This document shows, in pieces, positions 33,902 through 41,295 of a DNA stretch of 64,000 bases (position 1 is its first letter; every line of letters starts with the position of its first letter). The stretch lies in the IMG/VR virus record IMGVR_UViG_3300032954_000011, positions 1-64,000 of that record. One strand, written 5' to 3'. Made by a program: the position numbers and the translations under genes. The stretch comes from a virus. A model generated the notes under the pieces. The model was given only the letters and a program-made list of their open reading frames with translations. It was not told the origin of the DNA and did no database searches.

Positions 33902-36343
33902 TTATTCTCCTTTATATTTGGCGAGGTCTTTCCAGTTAGGTCCGACCTCCACAGAGGCGGGGACGACAAAATTGCCGAGCTGCGCCCAGGGTTGCTCCAT
34001 AACAGCCCGAAGGCAGCGCACTACCGCGTCGACTAGCGTTGAGGGACACTCCAGCACAAGCTGGTCATGAATCGACAAGAGAAGCCGGGCGGGCTCGGGC
34101 AGAGGGGCCAATACCGGGCTAACCCGCGCGGCCAGCTCTTCCGGCCACCCGATGCGCCTGTACATCAGCCCAATGGTGGCCCGAAACAGGACGTCGGCGG
34201 CGGTGGACTGTGGCAGAAAGCTCGCCGACTCGGTAACAACCTTCTCGGTGTAGAAGAAACCTTTTCGCCCAAACGGGTTGGTCAGCTTGCCGTTGGTCTG
34301 CGCTTCCGCCCCCACCGCGTTCTGCCACTGAACCGTTTTCGCGTTAATTCGGTCCCAGATGTCGCAGAGCAGCTTGACCTCCTTTAGCGGAAGGTCGTAG
34401 AGGCGCGAAATCTTAACCGGCCCCATGCGGTAGTTCTTGCCATGGTTAATCCGCTTGCCCTTGTGGTAGGGCGCTTCGTTGTCGTTTGATTTCTCAACCT
34501 TCTCGTACGGTATCCCAAAGAACTGACTGGTTACCCACTTGTGCTCATTGAAATCGGGATTGGTAGCGAATCGCTCAAGGCGCTCAGCGTCTCCTGCAAA
34601 CCAAGCAGTAAGTCGGTTTTCGATTTGGCTGTAGTCTGCAGAGACAAGCACCCATCCGGGGTGACTAGGCACGTAGATTCCCCGAACCGAGACTGGAATA
34701 TTCTGGAGGTTAGGGTCGCTACTTGAGAGTCGTCCAGAAGCGGTTCCGTGAACGTTAAAGTGAGGGTGCATTCGTTCAACATAAGTCATGCCCTCCTTAG
34801 CAAAAGTAGTGAGTGTTTCATCGAGTGAGCGAAGGCGCCGAATCGCATCAATGCTGCGCAAACCAGTGCGATGGAAAAGTTTCGTAAGCGCCGTTTTATC
34901 GGTGGTGAGTTTCTGCGACTTGACGTGGAGCTGTTTTTCGAGCTTGAGCTCGTCATAGAGGTAGGCTCCTACCAGCTTGTCGGAGCGCCACGGAACAATG
35001 GTCTCCGTGTCGTCGACCATGAGAAACTTGAGGGGCTTCTTGGTCTTAGCGGATATCGTTCCGGGCGGAGCCGGCTGACGGCGCCGTATCGCAATCTCTT
35101 GCGTCCGCAGGCACGCCGGCAACAGGAGTTCAAGGCTAGCCTGTTCCTTCTCCAGCTCCTCCCGAACCCTTTCGATGCCCCGCGGGTCGAGCTTAATCCC
35201 GGTCCGGTGCATCAGATAGCAAATCTTCGCCAGCGGATACGAGACTAGCTTGTAGGTATCCTCTAGTTTATGAAAACGAATCAGCGCCAAAAGCTGCTGG
35301 AAAATCTGCGCGGTTACGTCTACGTCGCGCGCACAATAGAGCTCCAGAACGTCTTTGTCGGTTTTCCAGGCCGGCTTATTGGTTAGCTGCGAACCACAAA
35401 ACCCGAGACTGTGGCCACCTTCAGTTTGGCGCTTTCCGGCATCTTCTTTTCCTGCATCGGATTTGCCGAACTGCGGGAAGCACAAATGATGCAGAAGCAT
35501 GGTGTCCCAGATTTGCGCTTCCGGGGACGGTTCAACATTCTGCGCCGCCAAGATAGGTAAGTCGAATTGAACACAATTATGTCCTACGAGTTCGCGGGCT
35601 TCGCGGAAGATTCGCTTAAGCTCGGGAATGAAAGCTCCCTTAAAAGGGATAACGATTGGTTCAAATGGGCGAGCTGCCACGCCAACCATGGTAATGTCAG
35701 TGCTACCCCAGGTGGTTTCGATGTCGAAGAAGAGGGTGTCGGCTTTGAAAGCTTGGACTTGTGCGAGCGTCGGGAAGCAGACATATTTATCCTCGGGCGG
35801 TATGACGAGTGACTTCCGCATGTCCGAAACCGCCACTGGGAACATCAGTTGGTCGCGCGAAAGATAGCTTGGATGAAGAGTTGGGACAGCCAGGGGCCTC
35901 TCAGAGTCTATACAGGGAACAGGGACCGGCGACCCCCGCCACCGAAATATCCCACCTTCAAGTTCTGCGACGCGCTCTAGTGCTTTTGCGCCAAGTAGGT
36001 CGATTCGCTTCCAAGGGCGCGATAGCACTAAGGGCTTTAGGTGGTTCCGCCAGCACTGTTCGGTTGCGGCTTGGGCGTCTTCTTCAGATATATAGCTGCG
36101 GGCAGCCGCGTCAGTTGGGTAGACATTTTCGGGGGGCCGACAGCTTATGCAGTTAGTGAGGGTGAGTTCATCGCGGCTTATACCGGCCTTATGGCATACG
36201 GCATCGAACGTTCGCCCCGAACCACCTACGAGCGGTTCAAGCAGTATGGCCTCAGTTTCGCCCGGCGCCTCGGCAATAACAAGCCTCTCCGCCGTGCCCA
36301 TCTTGGCGGGCACAAAGGCGTTTGTAGGAAACAAACGCCGCAT
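33902..36343 (-). CDS. Uracil-DNA glycosylase - 3'-5' exonuclease - family A DNA polymerase fusion
   Basis: 813 residues from the first ATG. Residues 1-180 form a family 4/5-type uracil-DNA glycosylase: EAPG near 25-28, CRPPEN near 68-73, a further Cys near 97 and LHPSYL near 156-161. Residues 200-350 hold the proofreading exonuclease (FFDIET, then HNCVQFD, YCARDVD). Residues 380-813 are the polymerase, with SADYSQIE (motif A), a KRINHGKNYRMG motif B that has His where bacterial Pol I has Phe, and IHDQ (motif C). Two more cluster cysteines, CENC, lie in frame before the first ATG. The real start may therefore be a CTG near 36385, giving about 827 residues. Confidence 0.85.
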   Translation of the reverse strand: MRRLFPTNAFVPAKMGTAERLVIAEAPGETEAILLEPLVGGSGRTFDAVCHKAGISRDELTLTNCISCRPPENVYPTDAAARSYISEEDAQAATEQCWRNHLKPLVLSRPWKRIDLLGAKALERVAELEGGIFRWRGSPVPVPCIDSERPLAVPTLHPSYLSRDQLMFPVAVSDMRKSLVIPPEDKYVCFPTLAQVQAFKADTLFFDIETTWGSTDITMVGVAARPFEPIVIPFKGAFIPELKRIFREARELVGHNCVQFDLPILAAQNVEPSPEAQIWDTMLLHHLCFPQFGKSDAGKEDAGKRQTEGGHSLGFCGSQLTNKPAWKTDKDVLELYCARDVDVTAQIFQQLLALIRFHKLEDTYKLVSYPLAKICYLMHRTGIKLDPRGIERVREELEKEQASLELLLPACLRTQEIAIRRRQPAPPGTISAKTKKPLKFLMVDDTETIVPWRSDKLVGAYLYDELKLEKQLHVKSQKLTTDKTALTKLFHRTGLRSIDAIRRLRSLDETLTTFAKEGMTYVERMHPHFNVHGTASGRLSSSDPNLQNIPVSVRGIYVPSHPGWVLVSADYSQIENRLTAWFAGDAERLERFATNPDFNEHKWVTSQFFGIPYEKVEKSNDNEAPYHKGKRINHGKNYRMGPVKISRLYDLPLKEVKLLCDIWDRINAKTVQWQNAVGAEAQTNGKLTNPFGRKGFFYTEKVVTESASFLPQSTAADVLFRATIGLMYRRIGWPEELAARVSPVLAPLPEPARLLLSIHDQLVLECPSTLVDAVVRCLRAVMEQPWAQLGNFVVPASVEVGPNWKDLAKYKGE

Positions 36344-36466
36344 AGGACAATTTTCACAGCCAGGAGTTTCAGAGACAGTAGCCAGTGTAGAAACCTTGGC
36401 CGCCTATTGTTCAGCGGGCGGCCGCGCTGCCAGCGGGGAGGAGGGCCGCCGGTTCTGGGGGGAACT

Positions 36467-36628
36467 TTATTCGTGCCGGAGGGGATTCCCGTAGCCACCC
36501 CTCACGGTGCCCTGTTGTACCCTTGCGAGTTTGGGCACCAGGATTGTGGGCTTGTTTGCTCCCACCGCATAAGTAAGCTTTCCGGCGTCTACTTTCTGAC
36601 GGGTGCTCTCGGCAACATCACTGTACAC
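36467..36628 (-). CDS. Possible small ORF upstream of the polymerase
   Basis: 53 residues from a GTG at 36628, ending in TAA. The frame remains open and protein-like (CGCGGTGTNAVETLQQAAP and onwards) back to the TAG of the preceding gene, with no usable start codon there. The amino-acid pattern looks coding, but no ribosome-binding site supports the GTG. It may instead be part of a longer product expressed by readthrough. Confidence 0.3.
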   Translation of the reverse strand: MYSDVAESTRQKVDAGKLTYAVGANKPTILVPKLARVQQGTVRGGYGNPLRHE

Positions 36629-36706
36629 TGCACGAGTGAGAACAGGTGCGGCTTGTTGCAGTGTCTCAACCGCGTTTGTTCCTGTGCCACCACACCCACA
36701 GCGCGT

Positions 36707-36895
36707 CTATTCCGCCACGGCACGAATTCCGGCAGACTTACCAAGAAGGTATATGGATTCGAGGTGAAGTGCGAGCATCTCCTCATATTTGTGTAGCTCG
36801 GCAATCAGCCATGCCTGATGTTCGGCGTCGCCATGCAGCAACGGCGGCACACACATCTCATTGACGATGCGTTCAGCCAGCTTTTTGAAGTCCAC
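36707..36895 (-). CDS. Small helical hypothetical protein
   Basis: 62 residues from the GTG at 36895, with GAGGTG 4-9 nt upstream. Two amphipathic helices are present (FKKLAERIVNEM and AWLIAELHKYEEMLALHLESI). It overlaps the upstream 58-residue gene by 23 nt. An in-frame TAG ends it, and the same frame stays open for a further 79 codons. Confidence 0.6.
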   Translation of the reverse strand: MDFKKLAERIVNEMCVPPLLHGDAEHQAWLIAELHKYEEMLALHLESIYLLGKSAGIRAVAE

Positions 36896-37049
36896 GTAAC
36901 ACCTCTGCCTTGAGTTCAAGGGGTTCAAACTTCGTCCCACAAATTCTGTTCGTCACCCACGCGAGCTTGCCCCAGCCCCAATGGGTGCAGACTTCCACTG
37001 GGATGTCCAGCTTGGCAATTCCCGCGATAATGTCGGCGATATCAGACAT
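36873..37049 (-). CDS. Small hypothetical protein downstream of hairpin leader
   Basis: 58 residues. It starts at the ATG at 37049, which sits immediately after TTTTT at the foot of a 9-bp hairpin (37059-37100). No strong Shine-Dalgarno is visible. The sequence is mixed alpha/beta with CTHWGWGKLAWVTNRICG in the middle. The leader geometry suggests expression controlled by the upstream RNA structure. Confidence 0.6.
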   Translation of the reverse strand: MSDIADIIAGIAKLDIPVEVCTHWGWGKLAWVTNRICGTKFEPLELKAEVLRGLQKAG

Positions 37050-37235
37050 AAAAATGTGCCGGGGCTAACGTGTCGCGCTCTGAGAGCCTGCTAGCCCCGG
37101 ACTTTGCTAACGTTCAGGAGTCACCTCCGAACGAGCGGCGCGAACTATACCCGTTCGCAGGGAGAGGCTCTATGTAGAGCCTTAAAGGGTGGGGAGTCTT
37201 TGCGGCGCTCCCCGTTCCGTCTGGTGGTCCTAACT
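37050..37235 (-). ncRNA. Multi-hairpin intergenic RNA in the replication operon
   Basis: On the leftward transcript this gap holds five consecutive perfect or near-perfect hairpins. In window coordinates they are 37191-37196/37208-37213, 37165-37171/37176-37182, 37140-37145/37153-37158, 37111-37120/37124-37133, and a 9-bp stem 37059-37067/37092-37100. The last stem is followed by TTTTT. No CDS of any size fits. It may be a stable non-coding RNA released by processing, or an attenuator between the SSB-like gene and the polymerase group. Confidence 0.55.
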
Positions 37236-37709
37236 TCAGGCCGCGGGCGCCACGCTAAAGGGACTCACGTCAATTGCGGTCCGCTCGGTGCCGTCTTTGG
37301 CAGTATACTGGCGATGCGTCACCGCGAACTGCACACGGGCCGCGCCGTTCTGCGCCACACGATTGATATACTCAATGTGGCGCTCCCCGTCCAGCGGGTC
37401 AATCCCGATGTTGAAGGCGAGCTTCCCGAACGCAGCCTTCGACCAAGAAAGCGACTTCCCGGTCTTGGGGTTCACCTTCGCGGGGTCCGGATACTTCACG
37501 TAGGCGCGCTTGCCGGCGTCGTCAGAGTTCTCGTCGACAGCCAGCGCGACTTCGATGGCGCCCTCGTCGAACTTAGAGAGGTTCGCCCCAAGGATGCGGA
37601 AGGTGTGTTTGCCGGCGCTAAGTGGCGCCTCCACAGCAACTTGGCAGTCCTTGACGGTCAAATCTTCCCAACCGGTAGGCTGGGTCAAAGCATTCGTGTT
37701 ATCCAACAT
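37236..37709 (-). CDS. Putative single-stranded DNA-binding protein (DUF669-like)
   Basis: 157 residues, beta-rich with a C-terminal stretch ending in VSPFSVAPAA, preceded by an AAGGAGAC site. Phage proteins of this size and composition in front of polymerase genes are usually SSB-like. It is the first gene after the sigma-type promoter at 37754-37784. I see no sequence motif that would prove SSB. Confidence 0.55.
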   Translation of the reverse strand: MLDNTNALTQPTGWEDLTVKDCQVAVEAPLSAGKHTFRILGANLSKFDEGAIEVALAVDENSDDAGKRAYVKYPDPAKVNPKTGKSLSWSKAAFGKLAFNIGIDPLDGERHIEYINRVAQNGAARVQFAVTHRQYTAKDGTERTAIDVSPFSVAPAA

Positions 37710-37753
37710 TTGTCTCCTTGAGTGATGGGGGTTAGTGGCCCCGGCTTACACTT

Positions 37754-37784
37754 CTTTAGACGGGCGCCAGAGGGAAAACTTAAG
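37754..37784 (-). promoter_or_regulatory. ECF-sigma-like promoter, replication operon
   Basis: Reading leftward, CTTAAGTTTTC (37784-37774), 11 nt, then CGTCTAAAG (37762-37754). The sequence and spacing are identical to three other copies in the window. A T-rich tract lies about 12 nt upstream. The first gene start (37709) is about 45 nt beyond the -10-like box. The -10-like CGTCTAA is characteristic of ECF sigma promoters. Confidence 0.8.
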
Positions 37785-37922
37785 CGGGGTGCGGTAAAAA
37801 TTTCACGCGCCGGCAGGATTCACCACCTGCATTTGGCCCCTATTCCTACCCGTAGGTTGATTATTCAGGGCTCTGTCGGTTGTCCCGGACCGTGTCCATC
37901 CCACGGCGCGGCGCGTCTAAGC

Positions 37923-37998
37923 TGGCTGGGGCGGTACGAGTCGAACGTACACCCTCGGCGTTAACAGCGCCGTGTCCTACCAATTGGACCACGCCCCA
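37923..37998 (-). tRNA. tRNA-Asn (GTT), CCA encoded
   Basis: A full cloverleaf on the leftward strand. The acceptor stem is 7 bp with U1-A72. The D arm is GUCC/GGAC, and the anticodon stem is CGGCG/CGCCG with loop CUGUUAA (anticodon GUU). The T stem is GUACG/CGUAC, the discriminator is G73, and an encoded CCA ends it. U1-A72 and G73 are normal for bacterial tRNA-Asn. It sits between the Sak4-like gene and the SSB promoter. Confidence 0.93.
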
Positions 37999-38003
37999 GG
38001 GGG

Positions 38004-38822
38004 CTACTTTGTAGGCGCTTCCGCCACGAAGCCCGCGGTAATCTTGTTGAGGAAATAGGGGAACGTTCCCGCCCCGGTATTCAGGTCGAACACCTCTTCG
38101 GGCGCCAACAGCGACTTTTTCGCCCAACTCGGGCGGCACTTGGCGAGCATCCCGCCCATCGGTTCGCACACAAAGTAGCGCTGAAGGTAGCGCGACTTCG
38201 CATCTTTCGGGTCGCGCAGAACGCTTCGGGTTCGCAAAATCACCACAATGTCAAACATCGCGACGGCGCCCAAAAACATCGCCCCTGGCAGGTCCGGCCC
38301 AATCATGGTTTCGGCGCTGGGGTTCGCCTCGTTGGGCTCCTTGATGCGAATGCCGGCGGTGCACACAACGTGCTTGTCGAGTGAGAGAAGCTGCCGCAGA
38401 TATCGTCTGGTCAGCTCACCCATGGTCCCGTAGTCGTCTTGCTCGGGCACGCCCATGCGGCGTTTCTCGCTTTCAAACCCTCGCCGCGGAATCGTCAGTA
38501 CAAAACTCTGTACATGAGCACGTACCATTTCGGTAAGCGAGTCAACGCCCACGGCGGGATTTTCTTTGAAAACGCGCCCCGCGCAAAACGCCTCAAACTC
38601 ATCTTTGTTCCCCGGTTCGACGAAATCGACTTTCGGAATATCCGGGTCACCAAGTGTAAGTAGACCATTGCCTTCTCCAGTCTCGCAGGCCGCAATACCG
38701 ATGCCTGGAACGGTGCTGAGAAAGCGGGTTTTGCCGGAGCCGGGCGCCCCGACCACTAGAATTTTCGCCTTGTAGGTGGCGGGATTGAGAAGGTCCTTTG
38801 TGGACCTAACGACTAGAGACAT
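38004..38822 (-). CDS. Sak4-like RecA-fold ATPase (ssDNA annealing/recombination)
   Basis: 272 residues. Walker A is VVGAPGSGKTRF (about 24-35). A VDSLTEMV acidic segment near residue 93 is the likely Walker B. The overall pattern (YKAKILVVG, then DDYGTMGELTRRYLRQL) fits phage AAA_24/Sak4-like proteins, which promote strand annealing with an SSB partner. The adjacent Cas4-like nuclease and SSB-like gene support a recombination-dependent replication module. Confidence 0.75.
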   Translation of the reverse strand: MSLVVRSTKDLLNPATYKAKILVVGAPGSGKTRFLSTVPGIGIAACETGEGNGLLTLGDPDIPKVDFVEPGNKDEFEAFCAGRVFKENPAVGVDSLTEMVRAHVQSFVLTIPRRGFESEKRRMGVPEQDDYGTMGELTRRYLRQLLSLDKHVVCTAGIRIKEPNEANPSAETMIGPDLPGAMFLGAVAMFDIVVILRTRSVLRDPKDAKSRYLQRYFVCEPMGGMLAKCRPSWAKKSLLAPEEVFDLNTGAGTFPYFLNKITAGFVAEAPTK

Positions 38823-38838
38823 TCAGTTCTCCTTTGGG

Positions 38839-39057
38839 TTATTCGGTGACAGGTAGGGCTTCGGCGGCAACTACGTAGACATCAACTTCGGACTGAGGCG
38901 CACGCTCCCCAAGATAGTCCCGCAGTTCAGAGGTCAAGTCCTGTACAAGCGCGGTTGCCTCTTGCTCGGCCTCTTCAGAGCTGTTGGCGTCCAGATGAAT
39001 CGAGAAAGTTGTTTCGGTGTTAACCTCTACAGCATAAGTTCCGTAGCGAGGTTTCAT
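38839..39057 (-). CDS. Hypothetical protein
   Basis: 72 residues from the ATG at 39057 (AAGGAG upstream, 1 nt after the nuclease stop). An acidic ferredoxin-like alpha/beta pattern: a strand, a Glu-rich helix (EEAEQEATALVQDL), then strands. No family recognised. Confidence 0.65.
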   Translation of the reverse strand: MKPRYGTYAVEVNTETTFSIHLDANSSEEAEQEATALVQDLTSELRDYLGERAPQSEVDVYVVAAEALPVTE

Positions 39058-39058
39058 T

Positions 39059-39871
39059 TTACTCCTTGAGGTATTCGTCGGCGGGTTTGTAGAGCTTGAG
39101 AAGCTCATCGTTCCAGCCGAACAGGTGGGGATTATAGAAGGCGCAAAGCGTTCCGTAGGCAGGGTTTACGCAGGCGTCGCGATTCCGGGGCCACGGTTGG
39201 TCGGGCCCGAACCTTTCAAGATAATCTTCGATAATGCGAACCGTCTCTAGCGCGTCCCGCACCGCTTCGTCTATTTGCTCCGGAGAGCGGTCGAGTGTAT
39301 CGCGAAAGAATAGCGGCGGCTTCTCTCCCTTCGGTGAAGCGCGGGTGACCCGGTTAAGGACAAAAGAGCCCAGGTCAGCACCATAAATTCGGCTAAGCGC
39401 AAACTGATAAAGCGAAAACTGTGCGGAACTGGCGCGGGCTTCAGGGGTGTTGGCTTTTGAGCTTCGCCCCTCAGTTTTGTGGTCAACGCCAAAAATCGCA
39501 AAGTCGTCTTGCGCCACAAGGTCAAGTTTGCCAGTGTAGATGTGTTCGCCAACGTTTACCTCAAAAACAGTCTCAACAGCCAAAACCCGAAAAGGCTCCA
39601 CGGGATAATGGCCAAGGTACTCAGCAAAAGTTTTCTGTGCTTCAAGCTCGGTGGGTTCGTCAAGGCAGGGGGGATACTCCGGGACGGGCAGACCAGCTAG
39701 GCGTTTGTAGTGCTGCTCTAAAAGCTGGTGAATTCGCGTGCCGAAATCGGTGCGCGAGGGTTTACCGGGCGCTAACAAAGCCCAGTCGGGCGCGAGCTTT
39801 TTCACGTAGCGTTCGCGATAGAGGTCCGGACAAAGCCGGAAGGCGGAGAGTGCGGAGTAGTCGAATTTCAT
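39059..39871 (-). CDS. Cas4/RecB-like PD-(D/E)XK nuclease
   Basis: 270 residues. It starts with the YSALSAFRLCPDLYRERYV pattern of Cas4/AddB-type nucleases. GTRIHQLLEQH, YTGKLDLVA, FGVDHKTEG and the QFSLYQFAL helix give the active-site His, Asp, Asp-x-Lys and Gln/Tyr. A Cys-x-n-Cys pair near the C-terminus could bind an iron-sulfur cluster, but only some of the four expected cysteines are evident. It probably resects DNA ends for the Sak4-like annealing route. Confidence 0.8.
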   Translation of the reverse strand: MKFDYSALSAFRLCPDLYRERYVKKLAPDWALLAPGKPSRTDFGTRIHQLLEQHYKRLAGLPVPEYPPCLDEPTELEAQKTFAEYLGHYPVEPFRVLAVETVFEVNVGEHIYTGKLDLVAQDDFAIFGVDHKTEGRSSKANTPEARASSAQFSLYQFALSRIYGADLGSFVLNRVTRASPKGEKPPLFFRDTLDRSPEQIDEAVRDALETVRIIEDYLERFGPDQPWPRNRDACVNPAYGTLCAFYNPHLFGWNDELLKLYKPADEYLKE

Positions 39872-39882
39872 TTAGAGGGGGA

Positions 39883-40068
39883 TTAAATCAGGATGTAGGA
39901 GATGTCAACGGGGTCGTCGTGTTGGGCGCGCCACGGGACTACGGGCGGGCGAAAGGGGCGGAAAGGGTCTGGGCAGCGGTGCGCCCCACAATTCCGGCAA
40001 ACTCCACAGCGCGGACAAATATCCGGGTTGTCGCAACAACAGTTACACTTGTGCTTTCGGGTTCTCAA
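39883..40068 (-). CDS. Tiny Cys-rich zinc-binding protein
   Basis: 61 residues from a TTG that overlaps the upstream stop (TTGA). Eight cysteines lie in CNCCC, CPRCGVCRNCG and C contexts within the first 32 residues, then a Pro/Arg-rich end. Looks like one or two zinc knuckles. The function is unknown. Confidence 0.55.
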   Translation of the reverse strand: MRTRKHKCNCCCDNPDICPRCGVCRNCGAHRCPDPFRPFRPPVVPWRAQHDDPVDISYILI

Positions 40069-40313
40069 TTCAGTCTCGCTTTCTCTTTCTCAGACGGGCG
40101 CCGGGGGCCCACATAAAGCACCAGCACCACCTTTGAACTCCCGGGGTCCCAGAAGCTCCAGATTACCGGGGAGGTGCGCTTCCAGTCGAGGTCTTGCGCG
40201 ATAATCCCGTCAACGCGGGCCTCAAGCTGATGGAGAGTTTGCTCTGTAAACTTCTTTAGTCGGAACGAAAATTGCCGCAGTTCCTCGGGTGCCGAGGGTG
40301 TGTAGAGAATCAT
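40065..40313 (-). CDS. Hypothetical protein
   Basis: 82 residues, ATG 1 nt after the phosphoesterase stop. Mixed alpha/beta, ending in a Lys/Arg/Glu tail. No family recognised. It is expressed in the same operon as the phosphoesterase. Confidence 0.6.
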   Translation of the reverse strand: MILYTPSAPEELRQFSFRLKKFTEQTLHQLEARVDGIIAQDLDWKRTSPVIWSFWDPGSSKVVLVLYVGPRRPSEKEKARLN

Positions 40314-40988
40314 CTAGGCCTCCATCACCGAAAGCTCGTTTAGGCAGCGGAACTTCGTGCCTTCCTCGGTCAATACCATGTCAACGTGGTAGTGCCCGAA
40401 GAACCATTTCTTGGGCTTGTGCGCATCGAACATCGCCTGAAGCGCCTCGCCGGTGGCGGTCTTGTGCAGGCCCACCTCCCGCTTATAGCGCAGATAGGCC
40501 TCGTCTTTGGTCCGCACGCCGTCGTCGGTCGGGCACGGCTCATGCGTTCCCACCACCAGTTGCGACAGCACCTTACCCGCAATCAGATAGGGCGCCTCAT
40601 GGGTCACCACAATCTCGGGCTTTACCTTGCAGTAAAGCTCATAGGCTGCATTCAGTTCGCGGAGGTTAAGCTGCTCATCGGGCCACCACGATAGCCCCGG
40701 TACGCGATACTTCCAGTCAATGCTCCACCCGCCGGCCACCCAGAACAGTCCCAGGTTCCCCCGAAAGCCGAAATCCCCGGCGTAGTTCGGGTGCTTTTGG
40801 CACACCTGGGGCTTGTCGTGGTTACCACGAAAGAACTGGTGGCGGTCTTCGAGCACGGGGAGATAAACCTCCCTGAACCCCAAACCCATGTCACCTAGCT
40901 GTAAAGTCTCGGCCTCAGCCGGGAGCGCTACGAGCTTAGACAGGTAGTCGGGGATTTTTCCGTGCACATCTCCGATGATGTAGAGCAT
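40314..40988 (-). CDS. Calcineurin-like metallophosphoesterase
   Basis: 224 residues. GDVHG (6-10), LQLGDMG, RGNHDKP, VVTHEAP and FFGHYHVD are the five conserved metal-binding motifs. Phage members act as nucleases, 2',3'-cyclic or protein phosphatases; the substrate cannot be told. It overlaps the first gene of the sigma-promoter operon by 61 nt. Confidence 0.85.
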   Translation of the reverse strand: MLYIIGDVHGKIPDYLSKLVALPAEAETLQLGDMGLGFREVYLPVLEDRHQFFRGNHDKPQVCQKHPNYAGDFGFRGNLGLFWVAGGWSIDWKYRVPGLSWWPDEQLNLRELNAAYELYCKVKPEIVVTHEAPYLIAGKVLSQLVVGTHEPCPTDDGVRTKDEAYLRYKREVGLHKTATGEALQAMFDAHKPKKWFFGHYHVDMVLTEEGTKFRCLNELSVMEA

Positions 40989-41245
40989 GGCGTGGCTACA
41001 ACCTCCTCTAACTCAACAATCGAACCCCAGGGAATCACCAAAGGGTCTAACATGCCTTCGTTGCTCGGCGAGAAGCTCGTCGAAATAGTGACAAACTCCT
41101 CAGTGGCAGCGGCAACGAAACCAATGCTTTGAATTCTGGGGGGCTGATAGTTGTGGTGGGGGTCGTATTTCCAGCCGTGGCAACTTACTGAATCTAACCA
41201 AGTTAGCAGGACGAGCGTACCTCGTTCCAATTCGCGGGCTTGCAC
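40928..41245 (-). CDS. Hypothetical protein, first gene after a sigma-type promoter
   Basis: 105 residues from the GTG at 41245, with AAAGGAG upstream and the predicted transcription start about 10-15 nt further up. A beta-type domain ending GSIVELEEVV, then a Ser/Thr/Cys tail that overlaps the phosphoesterase start. No family recognised. Confidence 0.55.
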   Translation of the reverse strand: MQARELERGTLVLLTWLDSVSCHGWKYDPHHNYQPPRIQSIGFVAAATEEFVTISTSFSPSNEGMLDPLVIPWGSIVELEEVVATPCSTSSEMCTEKSPTTCLSS

Positions 41246-41264
41246 TTTATGGGGGTCTCCTTTG

Positions 41265-41295
41265 CTTTAGACGGACGGGAAGGGGAAAACTTAAG
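41265..41295 (-). promoter_or_regulatory. ECF-sigma-like promoter, recombination operon
   Basis: Leftward copy: CTTAAGTTTTC (41295-41285), 11 nt, CGTCTAAAG (41273-41265). The TAA stop of the upstream gene lies inside CTTAAG, so the promoter starts within the end of the amidoligase island and separates it from the recombination genes. Confidence 0.8.

Noticed and set aside
33902-36343. 2-aminoadenine (Z) genome pathway
   Set aside because: A dNTP hydrolase-like gene and a family A polymerase are present, but no PurZ or DatZ-like gene was found, so the pathway is not supported.
36041-36796. 251-codon rightward frame across the polymerase start region
   Set aside because: It overlaps the glycosylase domain on the other strand and has no ribosome-binding site or family pattern.
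36404-36895. Amber (TAG) recoding of the genome
   Set aside because: Many genes end in TAG followed by sequence without further coding, and the only tRNA has anticodon GTT, not a suppressor anticodon.
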